A stretch of 15,709 nt of DNA, taken from JABRWC01 sp039961675. Its GTDB lineage: Bacteria; Planctomycetota; Phycisphaerae; UBA1845; Fen-1342. The notes beneath the pieces were generated by a model. It was not told the DNA's origin, ran no database searches, and was given only the letters and a program-made list of their open reading frames with translations. The number at the start of each line of letters is the position of its first letter. The first letter of the stretch is position 1. Shown here one piece after another: positions 1 to 6,566 of the stretch. Made by a program: the position numbers and the translations under genes. The DNA lies in assembly GCA_039961675.1 (NCBI GenBank), contig JABRWC010000064.1, positions 1-15,709 on the forward strand. Reading direction: 5' to 3'.

Positions 1-1
1 T

Positions 2-43
2 CGCCCGCCGAACGACGCCCCCCGCCGCCCGCGCAGGCCGTAA
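2..43 (+). CDS. Possible C-terminal tail of an off-window gene
   Basis: One reading frame is open from the left edge to a TAA at 41-43 and gives a short Arg/Pro-rich tail (RPPNDAPRRPRRP). A good hairpin/T-run terminator follows 22 bases later, as expected behind the last gene of a transcription unit. The frame is too short to name, and in such GC-rich DNA an open frame of 13 codons can be chance. Only the position relative to the terminator supports it. Confidence 0.3.
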   Translation, partial: RPPNDAPRRPRRP

Positions 44-65
44 ATCGCCTTTCGCGGCCGCCTGC

Positions 66-85
66 GCCGCGGGCCGCGGCTTTTT
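66..85 (+). terminator. Rho-independent terminator
   Basis: A perfect six-base stem, GCCGCG (66-71) and CGCGGC (75-80), closes a three-base loop and runs directly into TTTTT (81-85). This is the classic intrinsic terminator layout on the plus strand. It would end transcription of whatever lies to the left of the window and separates it from the radical SAM gene. Confidence 0.7.
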
Positions 86-116
86 GGGCGGAATCGCGCC
101 GGGCGGCCGTCCGCTC

Positions 117-125
117 CGCTACACT
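117..125 (+). promoter_or_regulatory. Putative -10 element (CGCTACACT)
   Basis: TACACT at 120-125 matches a sigma70-type -10 hexamer, within the nonamer CGCTACACT. Variants of the same nonamer recur upstream of two other plus-strand genes (12898-12906 and 15160-15168). No convincing -35 lies at 16-18 bases. If real, transcription starts near position 132, which rules out the ATG at 127 and favours the ATG at 172 for the first gene. Confidence 0.45.
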
Positions 126-171
126 CATGGTAAGGGCGGAGGCTTTCAACCCACGACGGACGCGGCCGACG

Positions 172-1506
172 ATGCAACTGGACATCCTCAGCGACGCAGC
201 GCCGACCGAGATCGGCAGCTACTTCGTCGCGAACTACCCGCCGTTCCACGCGTGGCGACCGGAGCACGTCCCCGCGGCGCTGTCCGCGCTGGCCACGCCG
301 CGTCCGCAGCCCGCGCCGCTCGGCCTGTACGTGCACATCCCGTTCTGCCGCAAACGCTGCAAGTTCTGCTACTTCCGCGTGTATACCGACAAGAACGCCG
401 AGCAGGTCGAAACCTACCTCGACGCCCTGGCGCGCGAGATCGCGCTCTATAAGCGACGCGCCGCGCTCGCCGAGCGCGAGTTCGAGTTCGTCTATTTCGG
501 CGGCGGCACGCCGTCGTTTCTCAGCACCGCCCAGCTTGAGCGGCTCGTCGAGCGGATCAACCGGTCCTGGCGCTGGGAGGCGGCGCGCGAGGTCACGTTC
601 GAGTGCGAGCCCGGCACGCTCAAGGAGAACAAGGTCCGCACCATCCGCCGCATCGGCGTCACGCGGCTGAGCCTCGGGGTGGAGCACTTCGACGACGAGA
701 TTCTGGAGCACAACGGCCGCGCACACCGCTCGGCAGAGATCCACCGCGCGTGGGACTGGATTCGCTCCGCCGGATTTGACCAGGTCAACATCGACCTGAT
801 CGCCGGCTTGGCGGGCGAAACGGATGCCAAGTGGAGCGACGTGGTCGCAAAGGCGCTGGCTCTCGCGCCCGACAGCGTCACGATCTACCAGATGGAGCTG
901 CCGCGTAACACCACGTTTTCGAGAGAACTGCGCGCCGGCGGCGGCTCCGGGGTGGCGTCGTGGGAACGGAAGCGCGCCTGGGTCGAGCAGGCGTTCCGGG
1001 CGTTCGAGCGCGCCGGATACACCGTGTCGAGCGCGTACACGCTCGTCCGCTCACAATCCACCGCCGGCGCTTCGCCTGCCAACTTCGTGTACCGCGATTC
1101 GCTCTGGCGCGGCGCCGACATGCTCGGCACGGGGGTCGCGTCGTTCTCGCATCTCGGCGGCGTGCACTTCCAGAACGCCGACCAGTGGGACGACTACCTC
1201 GCCGCCGTGGACGGCGACGCGCCGCCGATCCGCCGGGCGTTGCCGATGACGCCGCGCCAGCGGCTCATCCGCGAGCTTGTGCTCCAGCTCAAGCTCGGGC
1301 GGATCGACGCGGAATATTTCCGCGCCAAGTTTGAGGTGGAAATCATTTCGGAATTTGCCGCAGCGTTCGACTCGCTGTGCCGCGACGGGCTCGCGGCGCC
1401 GGACGGCGATCGAGTAACGCTGACGCGCGCGGGTCTGCTGCGCGTCGATGCGCTGCTGCCGCGGTTCTTCGAGCCGGAGTTTCAGAATGGCACAGCGGCG
1501 CCGTAG
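172..1506 (+). CDS. HemW/HemN-like radical SAM protein
   Basis: This is a radical SAM enzyme of the coproporphyrinogen III oxidase-like family, about 444 residues. The iron-sulfur/SAM site is CRKRCKFC (Cys59, Cys63, Cys66), followed by the family motifs YFGGGTPSF, ECEPGTL, SLGVEHFDDEIL and NIDLIAGLAGET. The residue two past the last Cys is Phe, so the fourth Cys of true oxygen-independent HemN (CxxxCxxCxC) is missing, as in HemW and other HemN paralogues. The C-terminal part (about 360-440) resembles the HemN C-terminal domain. I chose ATG 172 because the in-frame ATG at 127 sits on a -10-like TACACT; neither has a strong Shine-Dalgarno. It is followed by a chorismate-lyase-like gene and a halogenase-like gene on the same strand. 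That context fits an aromatic biosynthetic role better than heme synthesis, but this is inference. Confidence 0.85.
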   Translation: MQLDILSDAAPTEIGSYFVANYPPFHAWRPEHVPAALSALATPRPQPAPLGLYVHIPFCRKRCKFCYFRVYTDKNAEQVETYLDALAREIALYKRRAALAEREFEFVYFGGGTPSFLSTAQLERLVERINRSWRWEAAREVTFECEPGTLKENKVRTIRRIGVTRLSLGVEHFDDEILEHNGRAHRSAEIHRAWDWIRSAGFDQVNIDLIAGLAGETDAKWSDVVAKALALAPDSVTIYQMELPRNTTFSRELRAGGGSGVASWERKRAWVEQAFRAFERAGYTVSSAYTLVRSQSTAGASPANFVYRDSLWRGADMLGTGVASFSHLGGVHFQNADQWDDYLAAVDGDAPPIRRALPMTPRQRLIRELVLQLKLGRIDAEYFRAKFEVEIISEFAAAFDSLCRDGLAAPDGDRVTLTRAGLLRVDALLPRFFEPEFQNGTAAP

Positions 1507-1557
1507 CGCGGCGCCGGGCCGCGGAGTGCGTGCCGTCAGCACATGGGCGCACGCGTG

Positions 1558-1564
1558 AAGGAGG
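1558..1564 (+). promoter_or_regulatory. Strong RBS deciding a TTG start
   Basis: AAGGAGG is a near-perfect Shine-Dalgarno sequence. It lies inside the longest open frame (ATG 1543), 8 bases ahead of an in-frame TTG at 1573. The ATG at 1543 has no comparable site upstream, so TTG 1573 is the likelier start of the chorismate-lyase-like gene. Confidence 0.6.
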
Positions 1565-1572
1565 CTTGTGGC

Positions 1573-2145
1573 TTGCCGAACCGAACGCTTCGCCAACCCC
1601 ACGCCGCCCTGGCCGACCTGTGCGACGGTTTTTTCGACGACCTTGCCTTCGTGGGCGGCTGCCCGCGCGTCGGCGCCGACGAACTGCCGCCGCTGGCGCG
1701 CAAGCTGCTCGTACACCGCGAGCACATGACCGTGGTGCTCGAGGACCACTTCGGCGCGCCGCTCGAACTGCGTGTGCTGGCCGAGCGCCGCGACGCGCGG
1801 CACTACGCGCGCCGTGTGCTGCTGACCGCCGGCGCCGAGCGGCGCGTCGTCGAAGTGGGCGTCATGCAGATGAACCTCGATTCCGTCAGTCAGGCGGTAC
1901 GGAGCGAAGTCCTCGAAAAACGTCGTCCGCTGGGCGAAATCCTGGTCCGCCACGGCGTCTTGCGGCGGATCAGCCCGCGCTGGTACTTTCGGTTTCCGAA
2001 GGGAACCCCGATCGCGGACCCGTTCGCGCCTGGCGACGCCCCGGTGTACGGCCGCGTCGGCGTCATCTATTGCGACGAGGAGCCGGCGATCGAATTGCTC
2101 GAAGTCGTGGCCAGTGAAAAGCGAGAAGTGAAAAGTGAACGGTGA
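1573..2145 (+). CDS. Chorismate-lyase-like (UbiC/DUF98-type) protein
   Basis: The roughly 190-residue protein has the layout of the chorismate lyase-like superfamily. It has an early segment with MTVVLEDHFGAPLELRVL, a middle RRVLLTAG strand, the block EVLEKRRPLGEILV that matches the PLG motif of UbiC, and a late VYGRVGVIY...IELLEVV strand pair. That pair sits where UbiC has its product-binding Glu. UbiC removes pyruvate from chorismate to give 4-hydroxybenzoate; whether this protein does so is not shown. The last residues (ASEKREVKSER) are encoded by a purine-rich AGTGAAAA repeat and look like a non-conserved add-on. The gene lies 66 bases after the radical SAM gene and 131 bases before the halogenase-like gene, probably co-transcribed with at least the former. 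The fold call is reasonably sure; the substrate is not. Confidence 0.65.
   Translation: MPNRTLRQPHAALADLCDGFFDDLAFVGGCPRVGADELPPLARKLLVHREHMTVVLEDHFGAPLELRVLAERRDARHYARRVLLTAGAERRVVEVGVMQMNLDSVSQAVRSEVLEKRRPLGEILVRHGVLRRISPRWYFRFPKGTPIADPFAPGDAPVYGRVGVIYCDEEPAIELLEVVASEKREVKSER
2112..2139 (+). repeat. Purine-rich AGTGAAAA direct repeats
   Basis: The stretch contains AGTGAAAA, AGTGAAAA again and AGTGAA, separated by GCGAGA. It is A-rich in an otherwise very GC-rich region and straddles the end of the chorismate-lyase-like gene, providing its last codons. It resembles simple intergenic repeat DNA rather than protein-coding sequence. Confidence 0.5.
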
Positions 2146-2184
2146 TCGGCGGGAGCCGCGATCAGCACCGCGTGCGCCGGCGAG

Positions 2185-2233
2185 CCACTCGCTCGCGCTC
2201 GGGATCCAGATGATCCGACCACTCGCTCGCGCT
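2185..2233 (+). repeat. 15-bp direct repeat flanking a small hairpin
   Basis: CCACTCGCTCGCGCT occurs at 2185-2199 and again, identical, at 2219-2233. Between them lies a small hairpin, GGATC / GATCC around CAGAT. The element sits in the 131-base gap between the chorismate-lyase-like and halogenase-like genes. I recall similar CACTCGCTCGCGCT words as frequent intergenic repeats in planctomycete genomes, but cannot check this here. Confidence 0.6.
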
Positions 2234-2276
2234 TGCCGTACTGACGGTTCGAGCAACGCGCAAGCAGGAGAAGTGA

Positions 2277-3572
2277 ATGAGCGCAGCGCGCGCGACTGAA
2301 GCTTCGTACGACGTGATCGTCATCGGCGGCGGACCGGCCGGATCGACCGTCGGCACGCTGCTTGCGCAGCACGGCCGCCGCACGCTGATTATCGAGAAGT
2401 CGCGGTTCCCGCGCTTCCACATCGGCGAGTCGCTGATGCCGGAGACGTACTGGACGTTCGAGCGGCTGGGAATGCTGCCGAAGCTGCACCGGAGCCATTT
2501 CGTCAAGAAGTACAGCGTGCAGTTCGTCAACGCGAGCGGAAAGGAATCCGCGCCGTTCTACTTCGACGAGATGAACCCGCACGAATGCTCGCAGACCTGG
2601 CAGGTGCTGCGGAGCGAGTTCGACCAGATGATGCTCGACAACGCCGCAGAGCACGGCGCGCACGTCTGGCAGGGCGTCTCCGTCTCCGACGTCATCTTCG
2701 AGGAAGACGGTGCGCACGGCCGGCCGCGCGCCGCGGGCGTCGTCGCCACACGCGAGGACGGCGCGCGCGTCGAGCTGCGCGCCCGCGTCGTGGTCGACGC
2801 GACCGGTACGCAGGCATTGCTTTCGAACAAGCTCGGCATCCGCCAGGCCGACCCGTCGCTGCGGAAGGCCGCCGTCTTCGCCCACTACCGCGGCGCCTAT
2901 CGTGACCCGGGTCCGCGCGACGAGGGCGCCACGCTCGTGCTGCACGTAAAGGATCAGAACGGCTGGTTCTGGTACATCCCACTGCCGGACGACGTCGTCA
3001 GCGTCGGCGTGGTCGGCGACATCGACTACCTCATCAAGGGCCGGGCCAGGCCCGAGCAGATTCTGATCGAGGAGATCGAACGCTGCCCGTTCCTTCAGCC
3101 GCGACTGGCCCGCGCTGAACGCGTCTCGCCGGCGCATGTCTTGAGCGACTATTCGTACGGCGCCACGCGCTGCGCCGGCGACGGCTGGGTGCTCATCGGC
3201 GATGCGTTCACGTTCCTCGACCCGATCTATTCCTCGGGCGTCTTTCTGGCGCTCAAGAGCGGCGAGCTGGCGGCGGACGCCATCCACGCGGCCCTGGCCG
3301 CGGGCGACGTGTCCGCGGCGCGGTTGGGCGGCTGGGGCGACGCGTTTTATTCCGGCGTGCAGAACATCCGCAAGCTGGTCTATGCCTTCTACACCAAGGG
3401 CTTCTCGTTCGGGCAGTTCAACCGCGAACACCCGGAGCAAAAGCGCAACCTGGTGAACCTGCTGATCGGCGACGTGTTCCAGCCAGAGCGCGCGACGATC
3501 TTCGACACCATGCGGCGCTACTGCGAACTGCCCGAGTCGCTGGCCCTGGAATCCGGCGACCGCGCCGGCTAG
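2277..3572 (+). CDS. Flavin-dependent halogenase-like FAD oxidoreductase
   Basis: The 431-residue protein starts with a Rossmann FAD-binding motif (IGGGPAGS, about 16-23), then EKSRFPRFHIGESLMP (40-55), typical of the tryptophan/phenolic halogenase branch of class A flavoproteins. It carries the halogenase signature WxWxIP as WFWYIP at 230-235, and the second FAD motif GDAFTFLDPIYSSG starting at residue 308. Lys77/Lys78 lie where halogenases carry the lysine that handles hypohalous acid. Halogenases use reduced FAD, O2 and halide to halogenate an aromatic ring. Relatives in aryl-polyene clusters share much of the fold and are not proven halogenases. AGGAG at 2266-2270 with a 6-base spacer supports the ATG. 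The adjacent chorismate-lyase-like gene suggests a 4-hydroxybenzoate-derived substrate, by inference. No separate flavin reductase is visible in the window. Confidence 0.8.
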   Translation: MSAARATEASYDVIVIGGGPAGSTVGTLLAQHGRRTLIIEKSRFPRFHIGESLMPETYWTFERLGMLPKLHRSHFVKKYSVQFVNASGKESAPFYFDEMNPHECSQTWQVLRSEFDQMMLDNAAEHGAHVWQGVSVSDVIFEEDGAHGRPRAAGVVATREDGARVELRARVVVDATGTQALLSNKLGIRQADPSLRKAAVFAHYRGAYRDPGPRDEGATLVLHVKDQNGWFWYIPLPDDVVSVGVVGDIDYLIKGRARPEQILIEEIERCPFLQPRLARAERVSPAHVLSDYSYGATRCAGDGWVLIGDAFTFLDPIYSSGVFLALKSGELAADAIHAALAAGDVSAARLGGWGDAFYSGVQNIRKLVYAFYTKGFSFGQFNREHPEQKRNLVNLLIGDVFQPERATIFDTMRRYCELPESLALESGDRAG

Positions 3573-3670
3573 CCTACCGGCCCGTTACAGTGCGCCGGCC
3601 GGCGGCCTCCGTACCGTGGGTCCGCTTGGGGACCGGTCACCGGATCGGTCTTGTGCTTCGGACTCGGAGG

Positions 3671-3714
3671 TCCGACGCTACGGTGATCCGACGCTGCGGA
3701 AGCCCGGCGTCGGA
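3671..3714 (+). promoter_or_regulatory. Leader with alternative hairpin partners
   Basis: TCCGACGCTACGG (3671-3683) is repeated with one change at 3687-3699 (TCCGACGCTGCGG). GCGTCGGA (3707-3714) is the exact reverse complement of TCCGACGC in both copies. The second copy forms an 8-bp stem with a 12-base loop; the first copy could compete for the same partner. The structure lies about 40 bases ahead of the DUF3311-like gene. A weak -10-like TACAGT (3586-3591) would place it in a leader. Function is unknown. Confidence 0.45.
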
Positions 3715-3755
3715 CGCTCGCCGTCGCGATCGGCAAGGTCGCGCGGAGGATCGGC

Positions 3756-3995
3756 ATGCGCTTCGTGGTCTTCGTGCTACTGGCGCTGCTCGCGATCGCC
3801 CATCAGGACTTCTGGTGGCGATCCGATCACCGCACGCTTGTCCTCGGCTTCTTGCCCGTAAGCCTGGCATACCACGTCGGCATCTCCGTCGCCGCGACCG
3901 TGCTATGGGGACTCGCGTGCGCCTTCTGCTGGCCGCGTGAACTCGAATCCGACCAGCCGTTCGCCTCCCGACGCGAATCGGGAGACCCGCGCTGA
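3756..3995 (+). CDS. DUF3311-like small membrane protein
   Basis: The 79-residue protein has two hydrophobic segments. One is at the very N-terminus (FVVFVLLALLAIA); the second spans roughly residues 28-55, including GFLPVSLAYHVGISVAATVLWGLA, and is followed by WPRELE. This is the layout of the DUF3311 family, small two-helix proteins commonly encoded directly before sodium:solute symporters and presumed accessory to them. GGAGGA at 3745-3750, five bases before the ATG, is a good ribosome-binding site. Its TGA overlaps the symporter ATG by one base (TGATG), so the two are almost certainly translated together. The hydrophilic C-terminus (SDQPFASRRESGDPR) is probably cytoplasmic. The family call rests on context and pattern. 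Confidence 0.7.
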   Translation: MRFVVFVLLALLAIAHQDFWWRSDHRTLVLGFLPVSLAYHVGISVAATVLWGLACAFCWPRELESDQPFASRRESGDPR

Positions 3996-5770
3996 TGCTC
4001 CTCGCCGACCTTCCGCCCGGCCAGCTCCAGCTCTGGATCATCGTCGTCTACCTGGCGGCGCTGATCCTGCTCGGCGTGCTCAGCAGCGCGGCCTTCCGCG
4101 GGACGGCGCACGACTACTTCGTCGCCTCGCGCGGCGTCGGCCCGGTGCTGCTGGTGCTGAGCGTTTTCGGGACCACCATGACCGCTTTCGCGATCCAGGG
4201 CAGCAGCGGCGAGGCGTGGGTCGCCGGCGCAGGCGTCTACGGCAAGATGGCCTCCTGGTCGGGCATCGTGCATGCGGCGTGCTTCTTCCTGATCGGCGTC
4301 AAGCTCTGGACTCTGGGCAAGCGGCACGGCTACCAGACGCAGATTCAGTTCTTCCGCGACCGCTTCCAGTCCAGCAACCTCGGCGCGGTGCTGTTTCCGG
4401 CGCTGGTCCTGCTTCAGACGCCGTACATCATCATCGGCATCATCGGCGCGGGGAACATGATCGCCGCCGCCACGGCCGGCGCGTTTCCCGGTCTATTTCA
4501 CAGCGAAAGCCCGCAGCTCAACGGATCAATCCCGTTTTGGCTCGGCACGCTGGTGAGCACGGGCGTGGTCTGGCTCTACGTGTGGCTGGGCGGCGCTCGC
4601 GCCACCGCCTGGGCCAACGCGCTCCAGACGCTGATCTTCCTCGTAGTCGGCGTGGTCACGTTCTGGGTGATCGCCGACAAGCTCGGCGGCGCGGAGGCCG
4701 CGACGCGCGCCGTGCAGCAGCTCAATCCCAGCAAGCTGGCCCGCGCCGCGACCCCCGACGACGAACGCCTGTACCAGCAGCGGCTCGCGGAGTGGAAGGC
4801 CGCCACGCAACCGGCGGCGTCCGCGGCCGCCGCTGCGGGCCGCGCGGCTTCGGGCCCGGCGGTCCGCCCGCACAAGCCGCGCACCATGACCGAGCTGGAG
4901 TTCCTGAGCTACGGCGCGATTCCGCTCTCGGTAGCGATGTTTCCGCACCTGTTCCAGCTCTGGCTCACGGCGCGCTCGGCGAAGTCCTTCCGTCTCACGG
5001 TCACGCTGCATCCGCTGCTGATCATGGCGATCTGGGCGCCGTGCGTGGCGATCGGCGTGTGGGCCAGCGCCGCCGTGATGGACGGCAAGGTCGTGGTCCC
5101 GTTTACGCCGGACATGCCCAACGCCAACCCCAACATCGTGCTCGGGCTGATGGTGCGCGCGCTGGACGCGCCGGTGATCAGCGGGCTGCTGGCGGCGGGC
5201 GTGCTGGCGGCGATACTCGGCGGAATGGACGCCCAGTTTCTGAGCCTCGGCTCGATGTTCACCCATGACGTGGTCGATCACTATGCGCGCGGCAACCACA
5301 TGACGGACCGCCAGCGGCTGCTCACCGGCCGTGTTTTCGTGATCCTCGTCGTGCTCGCCTGCTGGTTGCTGACGCTCGCGCTGCGCGAGGCCAAGCCGAT
5401 CTTCGGCCTCGCCGTGTGGTGCTTCAGCGGGTTCTCCGCGCTGTTCCCGCTGGTCTTCGCGGCGCTCTACTGGCGCCGCGCGACGAAGTGGGGCGCGTAT
5501 GCTTCGATCGCCGCAGGTTTCGGACTGGGCGCGTATTATTACGTTTCGGCGGGCCTGGCGCATGGATTCACGAGCCGCATCGAGCCGCTTGTCCACCTGC
5601 CCGGCTTGCCAGCCGATTACGCGGTCGTGCCCGCGCTGCCCATGACCATAATCGCAGCGGTCGCCCTGGTGCTGGTGTCGCTGGTCACGCGCCCGCCGGA
5701 CCGGGCGACAATGGAGAAGTTCTTCCGCGGCACGGCCGCGACCCGGGACTACGCCGCGGCCCGGAATTGA
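3995..5770 (+). CDS. Sodium:solute symporter (SSS family)
   Basis: The 591-residue protein has many hydrophobic helices, consistent with the 12-14 of the SSS family (TC 2.A.21), which imports organic solutes with sodium at the inner membrane. Family features include the early GTTMTAFAIQGSSGEAW stretch and the GGMDAQFLSLGSMFTHDVV region, which corresponds to the STxDSxL sodium-site helix and following DV motif of the family. The substrate cannot be read from the sequence. A hydrophilic Ala-rich insert (about residues 265-300, containing AASAAAAAGRAASGPA) lies between two membrane segments and is unlike the flanking helices. The start is fixed by the one-base overlap with the DUF3311-like gene. 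The stop codon is the edge of an inverted repeat element, so the end of the transcript may form part of that structure. Confidence 0.9.
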   Translation: MLLADLPPGQLQLWIIVVYLAALILLGVLSSAAFRGTAHDYFVASRGVGPVLLVLSVFGTTMTAFAIQGSSGEAWVAGAGVYGKMASWSGIVHAACFFLIGVKLWTLGKRHGYQTQIQFFRDRFQSSNLGAVLFPALVLLQTPYIIIGIIGAGNMIAAATAGAFPGLFHSESPQLNGSIPFWLGTLVSTGVVWLYVWLGGARATAWANALQTLIFLVVGVVTFWVIADKLGGAEAATRAVQQLNPSKLARAATPDDERLYQQRLAEWKAATQPAASAAAAAGRAASGPAVRPHKPRTMTELEFLSYGAIPLSVAMFPHLFQLWLTARSAKSFRLTVTLHPLLIMAIWAPCVAIGVWASAAVMDGKVVVPFTPDMPNANPNIVLGLMVRALDAPVISGLLAAGVLAAILGGMDAQFLSLGSMFTHDVVDHYARGNHMTDRQRLLTGRVFVILVVLACWLLTLALREAKPIFGLAVWCFSGFSALFPLVFAALYWRRATKWGAYASIAAGFGLGAYYYVSAGLAHGFTSRIEPLVHLPGLPADYAVVPALPMTIIAAVALVLVSLVTRPPDRATMEKFFRGTAATRDYAAARN

Positions 5771-5796
5771 ACCACAGAGACACAGAGGCACAGAGA
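5769..5796 (+). repeat. Left arm of CACAGAG-type inverted repeat
   Basis: The 28-base arm begins GAACCACAGAGACACAGAGG and continues to position 5796. It pairs with 5968-5995 on the opposite strand with only two mismatches. It begins inside the stop codon of the symporter gene. Confidence 0.85.
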
Positions 5797-5852
5797 ATTG
5801 AATGAGATTTACGGCGGAAGTTTGGTGCGGCGCACGTCCGAATCGCGCAGGA

Positions 5853-5897
5853 CATGCGGGGCGGAAATCCGCGCCGCGCGCGTCCGAACCCCGCATG
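5853..5897. repeat. Perfect 9-bp dyad inside the repeat element
   Basis: CATGCGGGG (5853-5861) and CCCCGCATG (5889-5897) are exact reverse complements around a 27-base loop. The loop contains a smaller CGGA...TCCG dyad. Partial direct repeats (GTCCGAA at 5836 and 5882) lie around it. The dyad lies roughly at the centre of the segment bounded by the long inverted repeat. No open frame of note occupies this 5771-6016 gap. Confidence 0.6.
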
Positions 5898-5967
5898 ACA
5901 GCGCCGCGCGAGATCGCCTGCCGCCGTGGCGCGCCGATCACACCGGGATGAGCAAATGACGATTTCC

Positions 5968-5995
5968 TCTCTGTTCCTCTGTGTCTTTGTGGTTC
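5968..5995 (-). repeat. Right arm of CACAGAG-type inverted repeat
   Basis: Read on the minus strand this arm begins GAACCACAAAGACACAGAGG and differs from the left arm (5769-5796) at two of 28 positions. Both arms are also bordered outside by CCGG-like bases (5761-5764; CCGGG on the minus strand at 5999-6003), extending the symmetry. The arm ends 21 bases before the thioesterase start. Confidence 0.85.
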
Positions 5996-6016
5996 CATTC
6001 CCGGTGGGATGACGCG

Positions 6017-6457
6017 ATGACTCAGCCGTTCACCATCCGCCGCACGGTGCAGTTCTCCGAGACCGACATGGCCGGCGTGATGCACTTTTCGAACTACCTG
6101 CGCTGGATGGAGGACGCCGAGCACGCGTTTTGGCGCTCTCTCGGGCTGAGCGTCCACGACGCCTGCCGCGGCGAGGGCGGCGGCCTGATCAGTTGGCCGC
6201 GCGTGGCCGTGAACTGCCAGTATTCGTCGCCGGCGCGCTTCGAGGACGAGTTGGAACTCACGGTACGTCCGGTGAAGCTCGGCGCAAAGTCGCTGACGTT
6301 CGAGATCGAGTTTCGTCGCGGCGCGGCGCGCGTGGCGCTCGGCACGACCACCGCCGTATGCTGCCGCGTCGAGCCGGGCGGAGCGTTCCAGGCGATCGCG
6401 ATCCCGGACGCGATCCGCCGCCGGCTGACGCCTTTTGTAGACGCGGCGCCGACGTAA
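6017..6457 (+). CDS. Acyl-CoA thioesterase, 4HBT hotdog fold (YbgC/FadM-like)
   Basis: The 146-residue protein has the hotdog-fold thioesterase signature near its start: RRTVQFSETDMAGVMHFSNY, with Asp17 and His23, followed by LRWMEDAEHAFWRSLGL. This matches the DxxGxxHxxxY pattern of the 4-hydroxybenzoyl-CoA thioesterase / YbgC group, where the Asp is catalytic. Such enzymes cleave acyl-CoA or acyl-ACP thioesters in the cytoplasm, usually as homotetramers. I chose ATG 6017. A longer frame from GTG 5981 would encode part of the CACAGAG repeat, and GTGGGA (6004-6009) lies just upstream. The acyl group is unknown. Thioesterases of this type occur in aryl-polyene clusters and in general metabolism alike, so a link to the halogenase cassette 2.4 kb upstream is only possible. 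Confidence 0.85.
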   Translation: MTQPFTIRRTVQFSETDMAGVMHFSNYLRWMEDAEHAFWRSLGLSVHDACRGEGGGLISWPRVAVNCQYSSPARFEDELELTVRPVKLGAKSLTFEIEFRRGAARVALGTTTAVCCRVEPGGAFQAIAIPDAIRRRLTPFVDAAPT

Positions 6458-6566
6458 ACCGTCGCGCTGTCGCGCCGCGCCGACCCCGACGCGCAAGCGA
6501 GGGGCGCGCCGCGGCGATCCCGGCACAATCGATCCGTCGCAAACCCTCGCCACGAGTGGATAGCTT

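Noticed and set aside
1051..2256. Minus-strand open frame of 401 codons over the radical SAM and chorismate-lyase-like genes
   Set aside because: The plus-strand genes carry clear family motifs; the minus frame is compositionally a shadow.
2067..3440. Minus-strand open frame of 457 codons opposite the halogenase-like gene
   Set aside because: The plus-strand frame has FAD and WxWxIP motifs and a good ribosome-binding site; the minus frame has neither motifs nor start signals.
5769..5995. CACAGAG repeats as a CRISPR array
   Set aside because: There are only two arms, in opposite orientation, with no regular spacers and no cas genes.
5981..6016. GTG 5981 as the thioesterase start
   Set aside because: The extra residues would be encoded by the right arm of the inverted repeat; ATG 6017 gives the normal family N-terminus.
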